From contig OY756972.1 in NCBI GenBank assembly GCA_963580455.1, forward strand, positions 16,073,001-16,137,000: a stretch of 64,000 nt of DNA. The letters run 5' to 3'. Of this stretch, positions 1 to 11,109 are shown in pieces (position 1 is the stretch's first letter; every line of letters begins with the position of its first letter). The position numbers and the translations under genes were made by a program. The notes beneath the pieces are model-generated. The model made no database searches. It saw nothing but the letters and a program-made list of their open reading frames with translations, and was not told the DNA's origin. The DNA comes from Euonymus europaeus. Lineage: Eukaryota; Streptophyta; Magnoliopsida; Celastrales; Celastraceae.

Positions 1-1063
1 TTAGAGATGCATGGGGTGTGCAAGTATGAGCTAGTAGACCCTTAGATTGATTGAATGTCACTTGAGAGGATGGTGGTGTGGTCTTGGCTTTACTCGAGCC
101 AAATGACTTCCTTTTGAGCCAACACACAGAGATCCCAAGGGGTTAGTTCCGATTGAACCTTAATCTTGTGTGGGCATGATGATGGTCTCACATATTGTCT
201 TTCCTCATGAGTATTATAAAAATGGTGGCATTATTCCCTGATAGGATTGGGTTAGGTGTCGGGGCGCCGCCCATTGGAACTCATGGGGAAATGATATGAT
301 ATTGGATCGTGGTTGTGTTTCATTGTTGTTATTCATGGTCTATTGTATTTTGTTGCATAGAATCTTTCCATAATTTTTGGCTTAAAAATTATGTTTGATC
401 TATTGCCTTTACTGAGCCTTTTACTCACCCTTTTATTTCTTTTTCTTTCCCCACATGTGATTCCAGTTCTAGAACCAGCAACACGGATTTGTAGGAGTGT
501 GTCTAACATGGTTGCAACATGGAGTAGGGAGAGTTGTGTAGGGAGGTTTTTCCCCTTATCTCTTGTTATAGTATTTTATATAGTACTTGTATGTATTGAG
601 GTTGTCACGTTTCTATAAACACCTTTTCGGTGTGATGTGGGAACGGTTAGGAGGTCTTGTCATGTGATCTGGACTCTTGGACCGAGATGAGAAAAATATA
701 TTGTGTTTGATTGTATAATTGATTATATTGTATGGTAGAGATGCATAGGTTCTATGCTTGAATGAGATTGCATGCTATTATATGGTCTGAGGCCTTGCTA
801 GGTTATGGAATGCATGTTGATAGTATGTCTGGGGCCTTATTAGGTATTGGTGTGGATTATATGATTGTTATTGCACATTTTCTAAGTTGGCATCCTTCGA
901 TATACGTGGAGATACTACTAGAATTTTGATTAGATCGGAGTTAACCTAGATGTGAATGGTTTAGGTTGGACTCGATTGTTAAATTAATGTTAAATGTTGA
1001 GAGATTCACATTAATGTCCTAGAATGGTAGAACCCATAGTGCCTCCTGGGTCTGGGCGTTACA
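1..1063 (+). mobile_element. LTR fragment (gypsy-type), 3' part
   Basis: No coding sequence is visible. The stretch around 410-450 has an ACTGAGCC...ACTCACCC motif followed by a pyrimidine-rich run. The solo LTR further on has the same arrangement near 8055-8095, and this is common in long plant gypsy LTRs. The stretch ends GGGCGTTACA at 1063, as expected for an LTR ending in CA. GGGCGTTACA recurs at 1136-1145, so the exact end is uncertain. The 5' part lies outside the window. Assignment is by motif and terminal bases only. Confidence 0.5.
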
Positions 1064-1484
1064 GAAATTGAGGTTCCATCCCTAGAGGAAGCAGCCATCC
1101 TCTTCAAAATAAGGGATTCAAGAGGAGTCTATGAAGGGCGTTACAAAGACTCTTGAGAATAACCAAACAAAGACTTTTAGAAATAATAAAAAAATCTTAT
1201 AACTTTCTAGACATCAATCTTCAATTTCCCATGTCATGGATCTTGGAATATGCGTAGTTGATTTAGCTTTCCGACAAGAACAATGAGAATTTAATTGATA
1301 AGAAATTAAACTATATTCTTTTGAAAAATTACAATATTAAGAAGCCAACACCATGCTAATTTTAACATATCATCTGGATGATAAATACCAGATCAAATAT
1401 CGTCTTGATATTAAAAAAAAAAAGAAGCTTGAACCATGCTTATTGGATCACAACAATCATACAATTCTAAATTGATGGCAATTA
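1064..1484. other. AT-rich spacer downstream of the peptide candidate
   Basis: I see no gene or clear repeat here apart from the second GGGCGTTACA at 1136-1145. It would hold the 3' untranslated part of the minus-strand peptide candidate. Confidence 0.4.
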
Positions 1485-1739
1485 TCAAAAGAATGGCGGT
1501 GTTGGCGCGCGCGGTGGTGGAGGTCGAGGAGGTGGGCTCTTGAAATGTGGTGCAGAATTAAGCATGGGCGGTGGTGGTGGCGATCTACGATTACCTCGAT
1601 TGAACACATGAAATTCTTGGGAAGAAGTTGTTGTATCCGAAGATGACCAATGATTAGCAGCGGTGGCCTTGACATGTGCGAGTAGTGCTCCATCTATAAA
1701 GAGAAATATGAAGAACATGTAGTAGGCAACTGCAGCCAT
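1485..1739 (-). CDS. candidate small secreted proline-rich peptide (84 aa)
   Basis: The frame reads MAAVAYYMFFIFLFIDGALL at the N-terminus. This is a hydrophobic stretch with a plausible signal-peptidase site after AHVKA (about residue 25). A short Ser/Thr-rich segment follows, then NRRSPPPPP, SPPPRPPPP and a C-terminal PTPPFF. The Ser-Pro3-5 blocks are those hydroxylated and glycosylated in extensin-like wall proteins, so a secreted, possibly processed peptide is likely. I chose the ATG at 1739 because it lies immediately before the hydrophobic stretch; an in-frame ATG at 1748 adds only MVR. I do not recognise a named family. Two overlapping minus-strand frames exist, but only this one has a secretion-like organisation. 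It could be a chance ORF, since proline runs are easily made by GGT-rich DNA. Confidence 0.5.
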   Translation of the reverse strand: MAAVAYYMFFIFLFIDGALLAHVKATAANHWSSSDTTTSSQEFHVFNRGNRRSPPPPPMLNSAPHFKSPPPRPPPPRAPTPPFF

Positions 1740-1914
1740 TCGTACCAAAAAAAGTACAACTAGTAAGAGGATGTGCTCCTCAAATTGGTATTAATTGTAC
1801 AGACAGAACAGGAGGAGCTTATTTACGCTAAGAAACACAAATGTAAGTTAAATAGGATTTCCCCAACCAAGAAAACTAGAAAAGTAGTCGGAGAAGAAGT
1901 TCGACAGGTGGACT

Positions 1915-2083
1915 TTGACTCATTCTCAGTATATTTTGTATATATATATATATATAAAGACCATAAAAGTCTTAACTAATGAACTATATATAATACATAC
2001 TAGATTGACAAAGGCATCAGCAATTGTGACAAAAAACTAAATCTAACAGGGGATGGGATGAGGGAGCCTGTACGTAGTTTGAC
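1915..2083. promoter_or_regulatory. two W-box cores and a TA run upstream of the peptide candidate
   Basis: TTGAC cores occur at 1915-1919 and 2079-2083, about 180 and 340 bp upstream of the minus-strand start at 1739. A TATA-like (TA)n run lies at about 1937-1957. TTGAC(C/T) is the WRKY-binding core. Whether these sites act is inference, because such 5-mers are frequent by chance. Confidence 0.25.
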
Positions 2084-2715
2084 TTCTTGTCCTTCAGTCC
2101 TTATCCACCATAAAACGTCTAAAATGTTTTCTTAATGTTCACAATTGGTCAGATGACTAACAAAGAAGAAGACATACGAGAGTGACAAAAGCATGCATGG
2201 GCCTAATTTTTATACTGGGCATGCGTTTGAGTTTTTTCTTCAATTTTGTGGCATGCATGAGGACTATAGTACTATTTTAATTTAGTAATTTCATTTGAGT
2301 CAATAGTCAATCCTCAATCAGTTAATTAACTAATAAAGTACGTTGATTGCTAATCAAACGGCTTTGCTAATTTTGATAAAAAAAAAACTCTCTCAATGTT
2401 TGAAATTAAACACATAAGTTATTAGTTATTGTGTATAATTTACACGTGTACTGTGTTTGTGTGAATACACATCAATTATTTGTCCTTTTCAGAAGACTTA
2501 GTTGGCAACTGTCCAAGTTCACATAGAGACATGGATCACGCGTGTTTTGTCATTGCATGGACCTAGAAGCTTCTCTGCAATGAAGAGACGTGAACATGAG
2601 GAACTCTACCAATAACGCAGACCAAAAAACTTTCCCACAATGAAGAGACCGAGCAATTGTCCCCGTAATTAGCAATTGCCTGATTTCGATCATTTTGGAT
2701 ATGAAAAGGTATTTA
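2084..2715. other. intergenic, no recognised gene
   Basis: AT-rich sequence. The minus-strand frame starting in the MITE (2550-2864) has no recognisable domain and overlaps the transposon terminus, so I do not call it. Confidence 0.4.
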
Positions 2716-3356
2716 GGCTCCGTTTGTTTGACGGAAAATAAGCATTTCATGAAAAAGGAAAAACATATCATGTAAAAATAATTAATTTCTAGTGTTTGGA
2801 CAAAAAAATTATTAATATTTTTCATTGTTTGTTTGTTTGAAATTAAAAATTTGAAATACAACACTTTTTATTATGTTGACCAATAAATTTATGTGTATGT
2901 TTCGTGTGAATATACATGAATTCATATTCATATATACATATATATATATATATATAATATTGACAGTAATAAAAATTCTTTAGAACAAATTATTTTTTAT
3001 TGTTAAATGTCTTTTATTGTGTGTATACATACATATGTATATGTATATATATAATACGTATATGTTTATATGTACGCGAAACACAATCTAAATTAACTTG
3101 GTTAAAGTATTACGGGTCATAAATGTGCATTGAGTTAAAAATATGTGAATCAATATGTTCACACATCCATGCTCATAGTTTTGAGGAAAACAACATCCCA
3201 AAGTTGAGAAGGGAAGTTGTTTTCCATTTTTAAAGTCTTAAAATTGAGTTGATTATATAACATTTTCAACTTATTATTTTTATTTTACATCCCCAAACAC
3301 CATAAAGTGAGGAAAATATTTTTCAAAAATTGATTTTCCATCAAACAAACGAAGCA
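2716..3356. mobile_element. MITE-like element with GGCTCCGTTTG / TGCTTCGTTTG termini
   Basis: The left end GGCTCCGTTTGTTTGACGG is matched in inverse orientation by the right end, whose complement reads TGCTTCGTTTGTTTGATGG. About 23 bp of terminal inverted repeat is visible in a 641-bp non-coding element. A (TA)n run lies at 2938-2957. The target duplication is not clear. CGTTTG termini are typical of Tourist/hAT-type MITEs. Confidence 0.65.
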
Positions 3357-3366
3357 TAAGAGAATA

Positions 3367-3642
3367 CTCCATCCGTTTCAAAATATTTGTCGTTTAAGGT
3401 TTTGGCACAAGAATTAAGAAAACTATTAAATAACCTTAATATTAGTAAAAAATAAATGTGTTAGATAAAAATACCCTTATTAATTACTCTCATTTCTCAC
3501 AATCTCCCATTTACTTTTGTTTTTCAAGATAAGGGTAAATTGGTCAAAATATATATTAGTTATGCTTTGGAATCATAAAGCGACAGATATTTTGAAATAA
3601 AACTAAATCTCTAAAGCGACAGATATTTTGAAACGGAGAGAG
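3367..3642. mobile_element. Stowaway-like MITE (276 bp) with TA duplication
   Basis: The left end CTCCATCCGTTTCAAAATAT and the complement of the right end CTCTCTCCGTTTCAAAATAT form long inverted repeats matching the Stowaway consensus start CTCCCTCCGTTTC. It is flanked by TA on both sides (3365-3366 and 3643-3644), the Tc1/mariner-type target site. Near the right end a block with AAGCGACAGATATTTTGAAA is duplicated (about 3578 and 3614). Confidence 0.85.
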
Positions 3643-3644
3643 TA

Positions 3645-4600
3645 ATGATGTAGGGTGAAAGGAAATAGTCAAAGGATTGGGACAAGTATAATGTTGTATA
3701 CTGTATAGATCTATACAAAATAAAATTTAGACTGCGTTTAGCGATCGTCATGTGTTAGTGTTGTCTATGGAAAGTATGAGAAAATCATAAATATTAAGCA
3801 TATACAATATAATCTCGATACATTAATAATGTTCATTAAATAATATTTTTGTCCGGTTCTGGCTTGGTATCAACGTGATAAATTAATAATTTGCTAAATT
3901 TAATTAGATAATATATTTTTAAAAATCATATATTTCTCACTTGATATATACACACACGACTGAATCGGGAAGCCTTTCACACTTGTTTCTCTTTATATTT
4001 GAAGTCTCCTTCAATCTCATCTTTAACTTTTCTCAGTGCATTAAGAAGTTTTGGTATAATACTCTCGTTTTACTGATGTTTTCCTTTTAGTTAATGTTCA
4101 TGGAGCATATTAATTGAGTATACGTCTATTATAATTTTTGTTTATTGCAAAAATGGATAGAGCATGGATTCTCTATTTAATAAGACTAATTACAATCATG
4201 AATTTTTTTTGGTTAAATAAATAAATTAAATATACATAGAATAATGATAATTCGTAATTCCATAATATATTAGTTAGTTAGAGTAGAAATTAATAAATTA
4301 TTAATTTATCAATTAAATGATATCTCAATTAGTTAATATATTTTTATAATTCCAATGATATTAATTTATAAAGGTTTAACTGTATTCTAAATATTAAAAA
4401 AATTAAAAGGAAAAAAAATTACGAGTATGCAACCCCAAACATTATCAACTAAAATAAAGAAACTGAACCACCAAACAAACAAATCAGAATCTAAATGCAT
4501 AGTAGACTGTGATACATTCAATGGATTCAATATCAACTTATAATCTCGAAAATTTTGTTCATAAATTAAACCCCACTGCGCTGCACATTAGTGTCTGAAT
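3645..4600. other. AT-rich intergenic region
   Basis: I see no coding potential, RNA gene or clear transposon terminus in this stretch. Confidence 0.4.
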
Positions 4601-4636
4601 GCGCCCCATTGAACCATGATTGGAGGCATTGGAGAA

Positions 4637-5187
4637 TTATGAACCAAGGATACCTCCACATAATGACTTTTGTTCGATACATTTGACACGTTGTTGTGGT
4701 GCAAGTGGCGGAGACCGCAAAGAAAGAAACGTCATGAATTTTATTTTATTTACTATAATGAAAACAACGTTGTAACGTGACAAAATCAAATGACCCATGT
4801 CTGGAAAATTCATCCAATGAGCCACCAGTGTCGACATGTATCTCTAAAAAAATGTCAGTGATTGTCTTATAAACGAAAATCGTTCCCATGTTCATGAAAG
4901 GATGCATAATTATTAGCGTTGTTATTTAGCTCTATTATCATATCATATCTTACACAGGTCCATGCATTTTCACCTTCTTCCATATGCAATTTCACTGCAA
5001 CACTATAAAAATCATAATTTTCATCAACAATGAAATTAGTCACCGATACAATATACGGATGCATGTGACTTGGAAATTGGTTAATGTAGAATGAACTATT
5101 GTGCATTCTCTCATCGACTGAACTACTATGCATTGTCTCATCGATCAAAAACCTTCGTGTTGATGAAAAATATGGAACATAAGATGA
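4637..5187 (-). pseudogene. OTU-like cysteine protease domain of MULE copy A (decayed)
   Basis: Two minus-strand frames align with the OTU region of copy B. The first has MHPYI, then VDENYDFYSVAV and CVRYDMIIELN, corresponding to LHPYI, ADGNCGFRSIS and SVRYNLMEELD in copy B. The second has AHWMNFPDMGHLILSRYNVV, matching EHWMALPDMGLLIASTYNVI. The OTU nucleophile motif DGNC is replaced by DENY here, so the catalytic cysteine is gone. A frame change separates the pieces. The N-terminal side is cut by the LTR that starts at 5189. OTU enzymes are deubiquitinating cysteine proteases; this copy cannot be active. Confidence 0.75.
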
Positions 5188-6036
5188 TTGTTGGACCATA
5201 GGTCCTACAATTGTGTTTTGATGTAAAAATACTTAATGTGTTATTTTATTGTGCTCATATTTGAATAAATTTGGATAAAGCATGTAATGATCGTAATAAT
5301 TGTTTTAAGTTTCATTGTATATCTTTGCGATCATGTTTGACCATATCTGATATGAATTGGATGAATTTTTGCCTTTTTATTTTTGAATTTCAAAAATTGC
5401 TCAAACATCACATTGTGTACACGTTTGTTGAATAGTCAAAACTTATTCAAATGATCACCAAATGACTTTATTCTTATTCTGAAATTTTTTAAAGATGTGT
5501 AGGAACATTTTTTATTCAGAGTATATGAATATATTTTGAGTGAAAGCCATTCAATTTCTCCATCAAAATTAGTGTAACTGTGCACGCATAATATAACATT
5601 GTTTGAGATTACTTGATAAAATTGAATGAACAATTGAACTCCAATGGATATTCAATTTTTTGTGCACATTTAAATATATATTAAATGATTTATCATGTGC
5701 TTACTTGAATTTTATTGAGCTTATATCATATTGATGGACCTCTGTGCATGCTTTGAAACTCTTTGAGCTTCCAAGCAACAATGAGGTGCATTGTCACCTA
5801 ATTCTTCGTAGTGCAATAAATTAAGTGCCATGAAGATACTGGAGGTGAATATTGTAGAGAAAATTCATGCAGTTATTTGTTGAACTTAATTGGTCAAGTT
5901 GGAGCATTGTCAACACTATTTTAGAAAAATTGACTTCTCATGAGCAGCCATTACCCCACGTTTGGTTGAGGGTGAGCTTAAAGAGGGAATGAGTTTAAGA
6001 TGAGCTGAGCATGAGCTGGAAAATAGTGAAAATGAT

Positions 6037-6270
6037 ATATATCTAATGATTTGTATCCCATGGGATCCCATATGTTATTTCATTGTATTATTACAATGGA
6101 ATACGTTATTCCATTGTAATAGTACAATGAAATACGTTATTCCGTTGTCATTCCATGCGTATTTTATTGTAATAGTACGTATTACATTGTAATAAAATCT
6201 GTTATTACATTGTAATAATACAATGAAATAACGTATGAGATCTCATGGGATACAAAGCCATGAGATATAA
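6037..6270. mobile_element. near-perfect palindromic MITE
   Basis: Left arm TTTGTATCCCATGGGATCCC at 6050 pairs with the right arm GAGATCTCATGGGATACAAA ending at 6256. The arms contain repeated blocks such as TTATTTCATTGTATTATTAC and its inverse. Pairing continues weakly out to about 6037 and 6270. The whole unit can fold into one long hairpin and carries no coding sequence. The target duplication is not resolved. Confidence 0.75.
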
Positions 6271-6454
6271 AACGCCACTGGGAAAATAGGGAGGGTTGAA
6301 TGTGTTTAAAGATAAAATTTTATATGTTTGGTTGAATGTGAGAATGAGCATGAGTTTGATATGAACGGATTGTAATGAAGATAAAAATATTGTGTTAGCC
6401 TTTTATAATAAATTTACAATTTTATATGCGATTTAATGAAGACTAGATTTGGCA

Positions 6455-8549
6455 TGTAAAATCCCGTAAAATTACGTATTTTAAAAAAATACTAATAATA
6501 ATATTAATAACTAAATTAAAATGAAAGTATATATGTATATGTTGTATATGTTGTGGGGCACCATACATGAATTATATATATATAAGGTAAGGATAAGTAC
6601 AAAAAAAAAAAAAATGAAAAAGATACAAAAGTGAAGCCTTACGCCATTCTCATTTCTTCCCGTTTCTTCCCATTCCTCTACCTTTGTTTCACAAACAACT
6701 AGATCAACCTCTCCAACACTACTTCTTCCATTCTTCCAAGTCAAAAAAATCATCATTCAATTTGTTCATCTTCAAAGCTTGTCAAGGTAAAAATTAGAAA
6801 AAATCTCAACTTATTTTCTTGGATTTCTTCTTTTATGTAACCCAACTTTTCTCTTATTTTTGTTGAAGATTCTTGGCACCAGAACACCAACCAAGCTTGA
6901 TTCAAAGATCTTTACCTAACTTCCATAACTATTAGGTAAGGGATTTTAACAAATTTCAAGTATTTCAACACTTTACAAAAAAATCTAGGTTTTTTTTAAG
7001 GAATTTAGGAATTCCGAAAATTAAGATTAATTCTTTGTTTTTAGCAATTTAGATAGGCTTATATTGTGTTGAATTGTTGGGTTTAGGTGGGAATTTAGAA
7101 AATTCAAAGGGGGATTTGCTCTTGAAGTAGAAATTGAAAAAAAAAAAAGAAGGGGAAGATTTTCCTAGGCTAAACTTGTTAAGTGAAGGTTAGGTTAGTT
7201 TGAAAAAAATATGTATTGAGGTTTTGATATCTATTTTCTGTATTAGAATGCTAGACTTTTATTTTGGAGAATTTAGGGATGATAGAATATAGAATTTTTG
7301 AGACTTGAATATTAGAAGTTTGAACTTGAGGAAATTGAATTGAGTTTATTTGTATTAAATAGGTTAGAGAATTTACTTGGAAAAGACTTGGTTCGACAAT
7401 AGAGATTGTGCGTTGTCGACAAGAGGTAGAGATTTCTCCTTCTCCGGTTAAATTCTTCTTGTTCCTTAAAAGCCTTAAAAGTTGTTTCCTCGAAATCTTC
7501 TATATCGTATTAATTGTTATAAACTCATTTGGGCTACTCTTGATTGTTCCAAGGGAGCCAAACCCGTTACATGATTCGTTGTATGATCTTTTCTTTGATT
7601 GCTTTATTGAATTTGTATATATGCATTTACCCCTGAACGTGTTGAGTTCGATTGACACGTATTTGGCTCTTCATGTGATGTGCTTATGTGATATAGCATT
7701 TAAATGGTTTTTAGTGGCATGATGGGTCACCGGGCTAGGGGCTCGGGTGTTTCCATGTTAGGAGTGATGAGTCGGGGTTGAGAATTTTATTATGGTATGG
7801 ATGTAGAAAAAAAGAAACGTACGACGGATTTACACATTCTTCATGGATTTATCGTGCAAACCGATATACGGTGCCGGTGAATATGAAGTAGGGTACGGGT
7901 GTGGGAGCGATCCACAACTCTTCGGAGTCATGGGATGGGTGTTTGGAGGTTCGGATGGGTGTACGGAGACATTTTTCTACATAGCATTCTGATGCATTCA
8001 TTCCGTTCTTCACATTTCCGCCTTGTTTTGATACTCTTATTTGATATCCCTACTGAGCATTCGGCTCACCTTATTTATTCTTTCCCTTTCAGGTGAGCCA
8101 TCCACTAGTACGGATCCTCCAGATCAGCAGAACGGGGCGTGACTGTGGTGGCCCGACGTAGTAGAGTCATCTTGGGGTGCATTTTGGTTTTGTTTCCTTT
8201 TATTTATGTTATGGTTTTTCTTATTCTGAGTAATTGGATTCTTGTGTGGTTGTGGCTATTTTGGAAGGGCCAGGAGAGGACTCCGTGTGTTCGGGACTCC
8301 TGTGCCGTATATATATGTATGTAAGTGTTGTGGAACCCCTGAGGGGCTGTCATTGTGGAGGATGTATGTAGTTGCTGGATGGGATATAGAAGTGCGTTTT
8401 CTTTGTATTTTGTGCAGGGTGGCATTCCTCAATTTACGGGGAGATGCTGCCGAAATTTTATTTTAAGTTTATGTCAGCCTGTGACGGGTCTAGTGTGAAT
8501 ACTTGTCATTTTGTCGTTTAGGTCACGTTCCTCGGATCGGGGCGTGACA
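6455..8549 (+). mobile_element. solo LTR (gypsy-type, 2095 bp) with TGGCA duplication
   Basis: It starts TGTAAAATCCCG and ends GGGGCGTGACA, flanked by an exact 5-bp duplication TGGCA at 6450-6454 and 8550-8554. No gag or pol sequence is present. Inside are the CTGAGCATTCGGCTCACC motif (about 8053) and a stretch (6760-7260) homologous to 60380-60930. Length and termini suit chromovirus-type (Tekay/Del-like) LTRs, but that lineage assignment is inference. It lies inside the TTA-flanked element, so it is younger than it. Confidence 0.85.
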
Positions 8550-9903
8550 TGGCATTTTTAAAAAATAGGGAGAATAGTCAAGCTCACGTTTTCATGAGCT
8601 TAGTTATTCTCCCCATGAGAAGAATAAAGTCCATGATCTCATGGTCATGACTCATGTTTCATATAAACCAAACAAGGGAATGAGTTTTGAGAAAGCTCAT
8701 TCCCTTGCCTCACCTGTTATTCTTCCCAACCAAACGTGGGGTTAGTTCCAAGCGTGTGAATTGAATATTTTTGCTGAATAATATCTGTTTCAAGCTTCTA
8801 CAAGTCTTCCTATGTGCTTTGTTCCAAGAATTTAAAAGAGACCTCAAGTTTAAAATGATTTGTACTATTTGTGATAACATTTACTTTTTGAGGGACAAAG
8901 GAGAGAAAAATGATTGCAAAGTTGTTATTGTGCCAGAATCTAGAAAGGTATGTTTGGCTTGGATTGAGCAAGACTTTCATCATTAAGAAGGAATTATTGG
9001 TGCAACCAAACAAGCCTAAGTCAAATGAGATATTTTTACACAACAATTTTCATCTACTCTATTATAGCTGGTGGAGATTCAATTGATTCATATTTTCAAG
9101 GTTCAAGATTAGAAAAAGAAAGAAGGGCCAAGATCAAGATTTACTTTTCATCCAATAGCCAAGAGTATTTTGTCTTGGAAAGAAAAGAAGGGTTTGCCTA
9201 GTGTTGGAAAGTGGATGAACATTTGCAAAAATTGTCTAAGTGTTTGTGCTTCAATTTCTCTCAACATCAAATCTTGATTCAATCTTCTTCCTAGAGACCT
9301 CTTGCCAAAAATCTGATTATTATCAAGTCATCATCTTCCTATTTCAAAGGGAGATCCAAAAATCCATCAATAACTCATCATTCTTCATCCGACCCTTGGG
9401 GTATCATATTTGGGTGTTCTTTAGTGGTGTTTCAATAAAGCTTCTCCTATTCTCATATATATTTTCTTGAGAGCTTTGGGTGAGGTTGTGATAGAGTGAT
9501 TGCCACATCTTGAGATAATTATTAACCATACCCGTGAGCATCATCTCTAGTTCTTGAGTGTTCCTCAACCAAATGCCCTTGAGCTAATCTTGAGAGAACC
9601 TTGTGCCTTAACACTTGTAAAGTCCCTTTGTTGGACAAAACTTTGTAAGGTTGTGAGATAAGTTTGAGGTACAACTTGGAAACCCTAGTTCTCGGTCATC
9701 TTGAAACCTTGGTTGTAAGAGTTTGGGGTTAGTTTGCCTAAAACCCTAAGTTATTGGTGAACTTGGAAAACAATCATCCATTAGTGGATTTGTAAATCCT
9801 AAGCTTTCGGGCTTAGGTAGTGGACGTAGGAGGAAGGACTCTCCAAACCACTATATATCCTTGGGCACTTTATTTTTACTTGATGTTTTCATGTTCTTTT
9901 CAG

Positions 9904-10920
9904 GTGATATAGTTTCGGTCAGCAGTGCGTCGCCTCTCTTCCCGAGAGCCTATCCTCTCAGCCTCTTCATATCTCCTTGGAGGACTGTTTGCTGGATGTT
10001 TCTCCCTGAGTTTGGCAATCACCAACTCTCCTTTCAATGTCTCAAGGTAGCGAGTTGTCTTTTGTATCTCATTCTCAACCTCCTCCACAATTGGGAGGTT
10101 TGCAACATCTTCTAGCTCTTATCTCGCAATCCTTTGGAATCCTTCTTGAGGAATCTCGTCCTCTTAATAAGGATTTTGTGAATTATTCCCTCTGGCTATC
10201 TCTGATTGCACCGTTGCCATTCGTTCTTCGTAACATGGAAGTATTGTTCTCTCCCACTATGGTCGCCAAATGTAGTGACAAAAAAACTTCAAGGTGGGTC
10301 ATCCCTATGTTCAAGAAAAATTGGTGATCCGGCCCAACTAAACACCCACAATATTTCCTCGCTTATTCAATATATTCAAGACTTCTCAAAATAAAAAAAC
10401 TGAATCCCTTTTTCTGAACCTCCCCCTTTATATTTATAGATGAAGGGTACATAATCCATTCCTCGAAATGCATGATCATATTAACTTATTTAATACATCA
10501 ATTTCTATTATTTATTTAAATATGGCTTGATTAACTCCACTATAATTATGACTCGGCCGCAGTCAATCCTCTAATGATTTTAGGGGTTTGGCTGATCCCT
10601 CAATGATTAATTGTGACTCAGCTGATCCCTCAATGATTTTAGGGGTTCGGTTGATCCCTCATTGATTTTAGTGGTTGGACTGATCCCTCAATGATTTTAG
10701 GGGTTCTGCCGATCGCTCAATGATTTAGGGCTCGACCAATCCCTCAATGATTTAGAGGTTTGGTCAATCCCTCAATGATTTTGACTTGACCGATCCCTCA
10801 ATAATTTTAAGAGTTTGGTTGAACCCTCAATCATTTTAGGGGTACGGTCTATCCTTTCCATGTTGGTCTCATCCCTCTTCCCTCAATGCCAGAGATGATT
10901 AGGCTTGGTCTGGATTTCTA
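9904..10920. mobile_element. unidentified insertion in the copia LTR, containing a minisatellite
   Basis: Similarity to the LTR at 43-44.9 kb is lost after about 9900 and resumes at about 10925. The insert has no recognised protein. A minus-strand frame (9900-10088) gives a short Glu/Arg-rich coiled-coil-like peptide that I do not call a gene. Breakpoints are approximate. Confidence 0.4.
10564..10849. repeat. minisatellite, about 10 units of 26-30 bp
   Basis: Each unit resembles GATCCCTCAATGATTTTAGG followed by a variable GGTTCGGTT-type tail. I count ten consecutive units, most diverged and some shortened, giving 286 bp. It lies in the unidentified insertion. Confidence 0.85.
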
Positions 10921-11109
10921 CCATGTGCACAGTCAAATTTTCACACCACAACACTTGATTGAAATTTGTTAGGATAATAATTAGAACTCAAAATTGTGTG
11001 CTCCTTCATATTTGATAATTGATTGTTAAATTTTAAAAAAGGGGATCGTCTTTACAATTTGAGAACACATTTCACCCCCCTTGTGTTTGTCTAGGTTTTT
11101 CAGAACAAA

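Larger units (their letters stand above)
5954..8741. mobile_element. PIF/Tourist-like element with TTA target duplication
   Basis: The left end CCCCACGTTTGGTTGAGGG and the complement of the right end CCCCACGTTTGGTTGGGAAG form the terminal inverted repeat. TTA flanks both sides (5951-5953 and 8742-8744), the TWA-type target site of PIF/Harbinger elements. Without the internal solo LTR the element is about 0.69 kb and non-coding, so it is non-autonomous. It sits within the copia LTR. Confidence 0.8.
5189..11107 (+). mobile_element. copia (SIRE/Maximus-like) solo LTR, interrupted by later insertions
   Basis: It starts TGTTGGACC, the inverse of GGTCCAACA that ends the related LTR at 44940. The middle part (9240-9900) matches that LTR in layout: a GTAGTGGACGTAGGAGGAAG-type segment, then ACCACTATATATC, near its U5 region. 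The 3' part (about 10925-11107) has CACCCCCCTTGTGTTTGTCT and resembles 44860-44940. The end is at 11102 or 11107; the 5-bp target duplication is not clear. No copia internal domain is present, and MULE sequence lies on both sides, so this is best read as a solo LTR. Confidence 0.65.

Noticed and set aside
7408..7722. 104-codon plus-strand frame inside the solo LTR
   Set aside because: Lies wholly within an LTR with defined ends and target duplication; no domain.
10564..10849. CRISPR-like regular array
   Set aside because: Units are contiguous and diverged with no distinct spacers, and the context is a plant transposon; it is a minisatellite.
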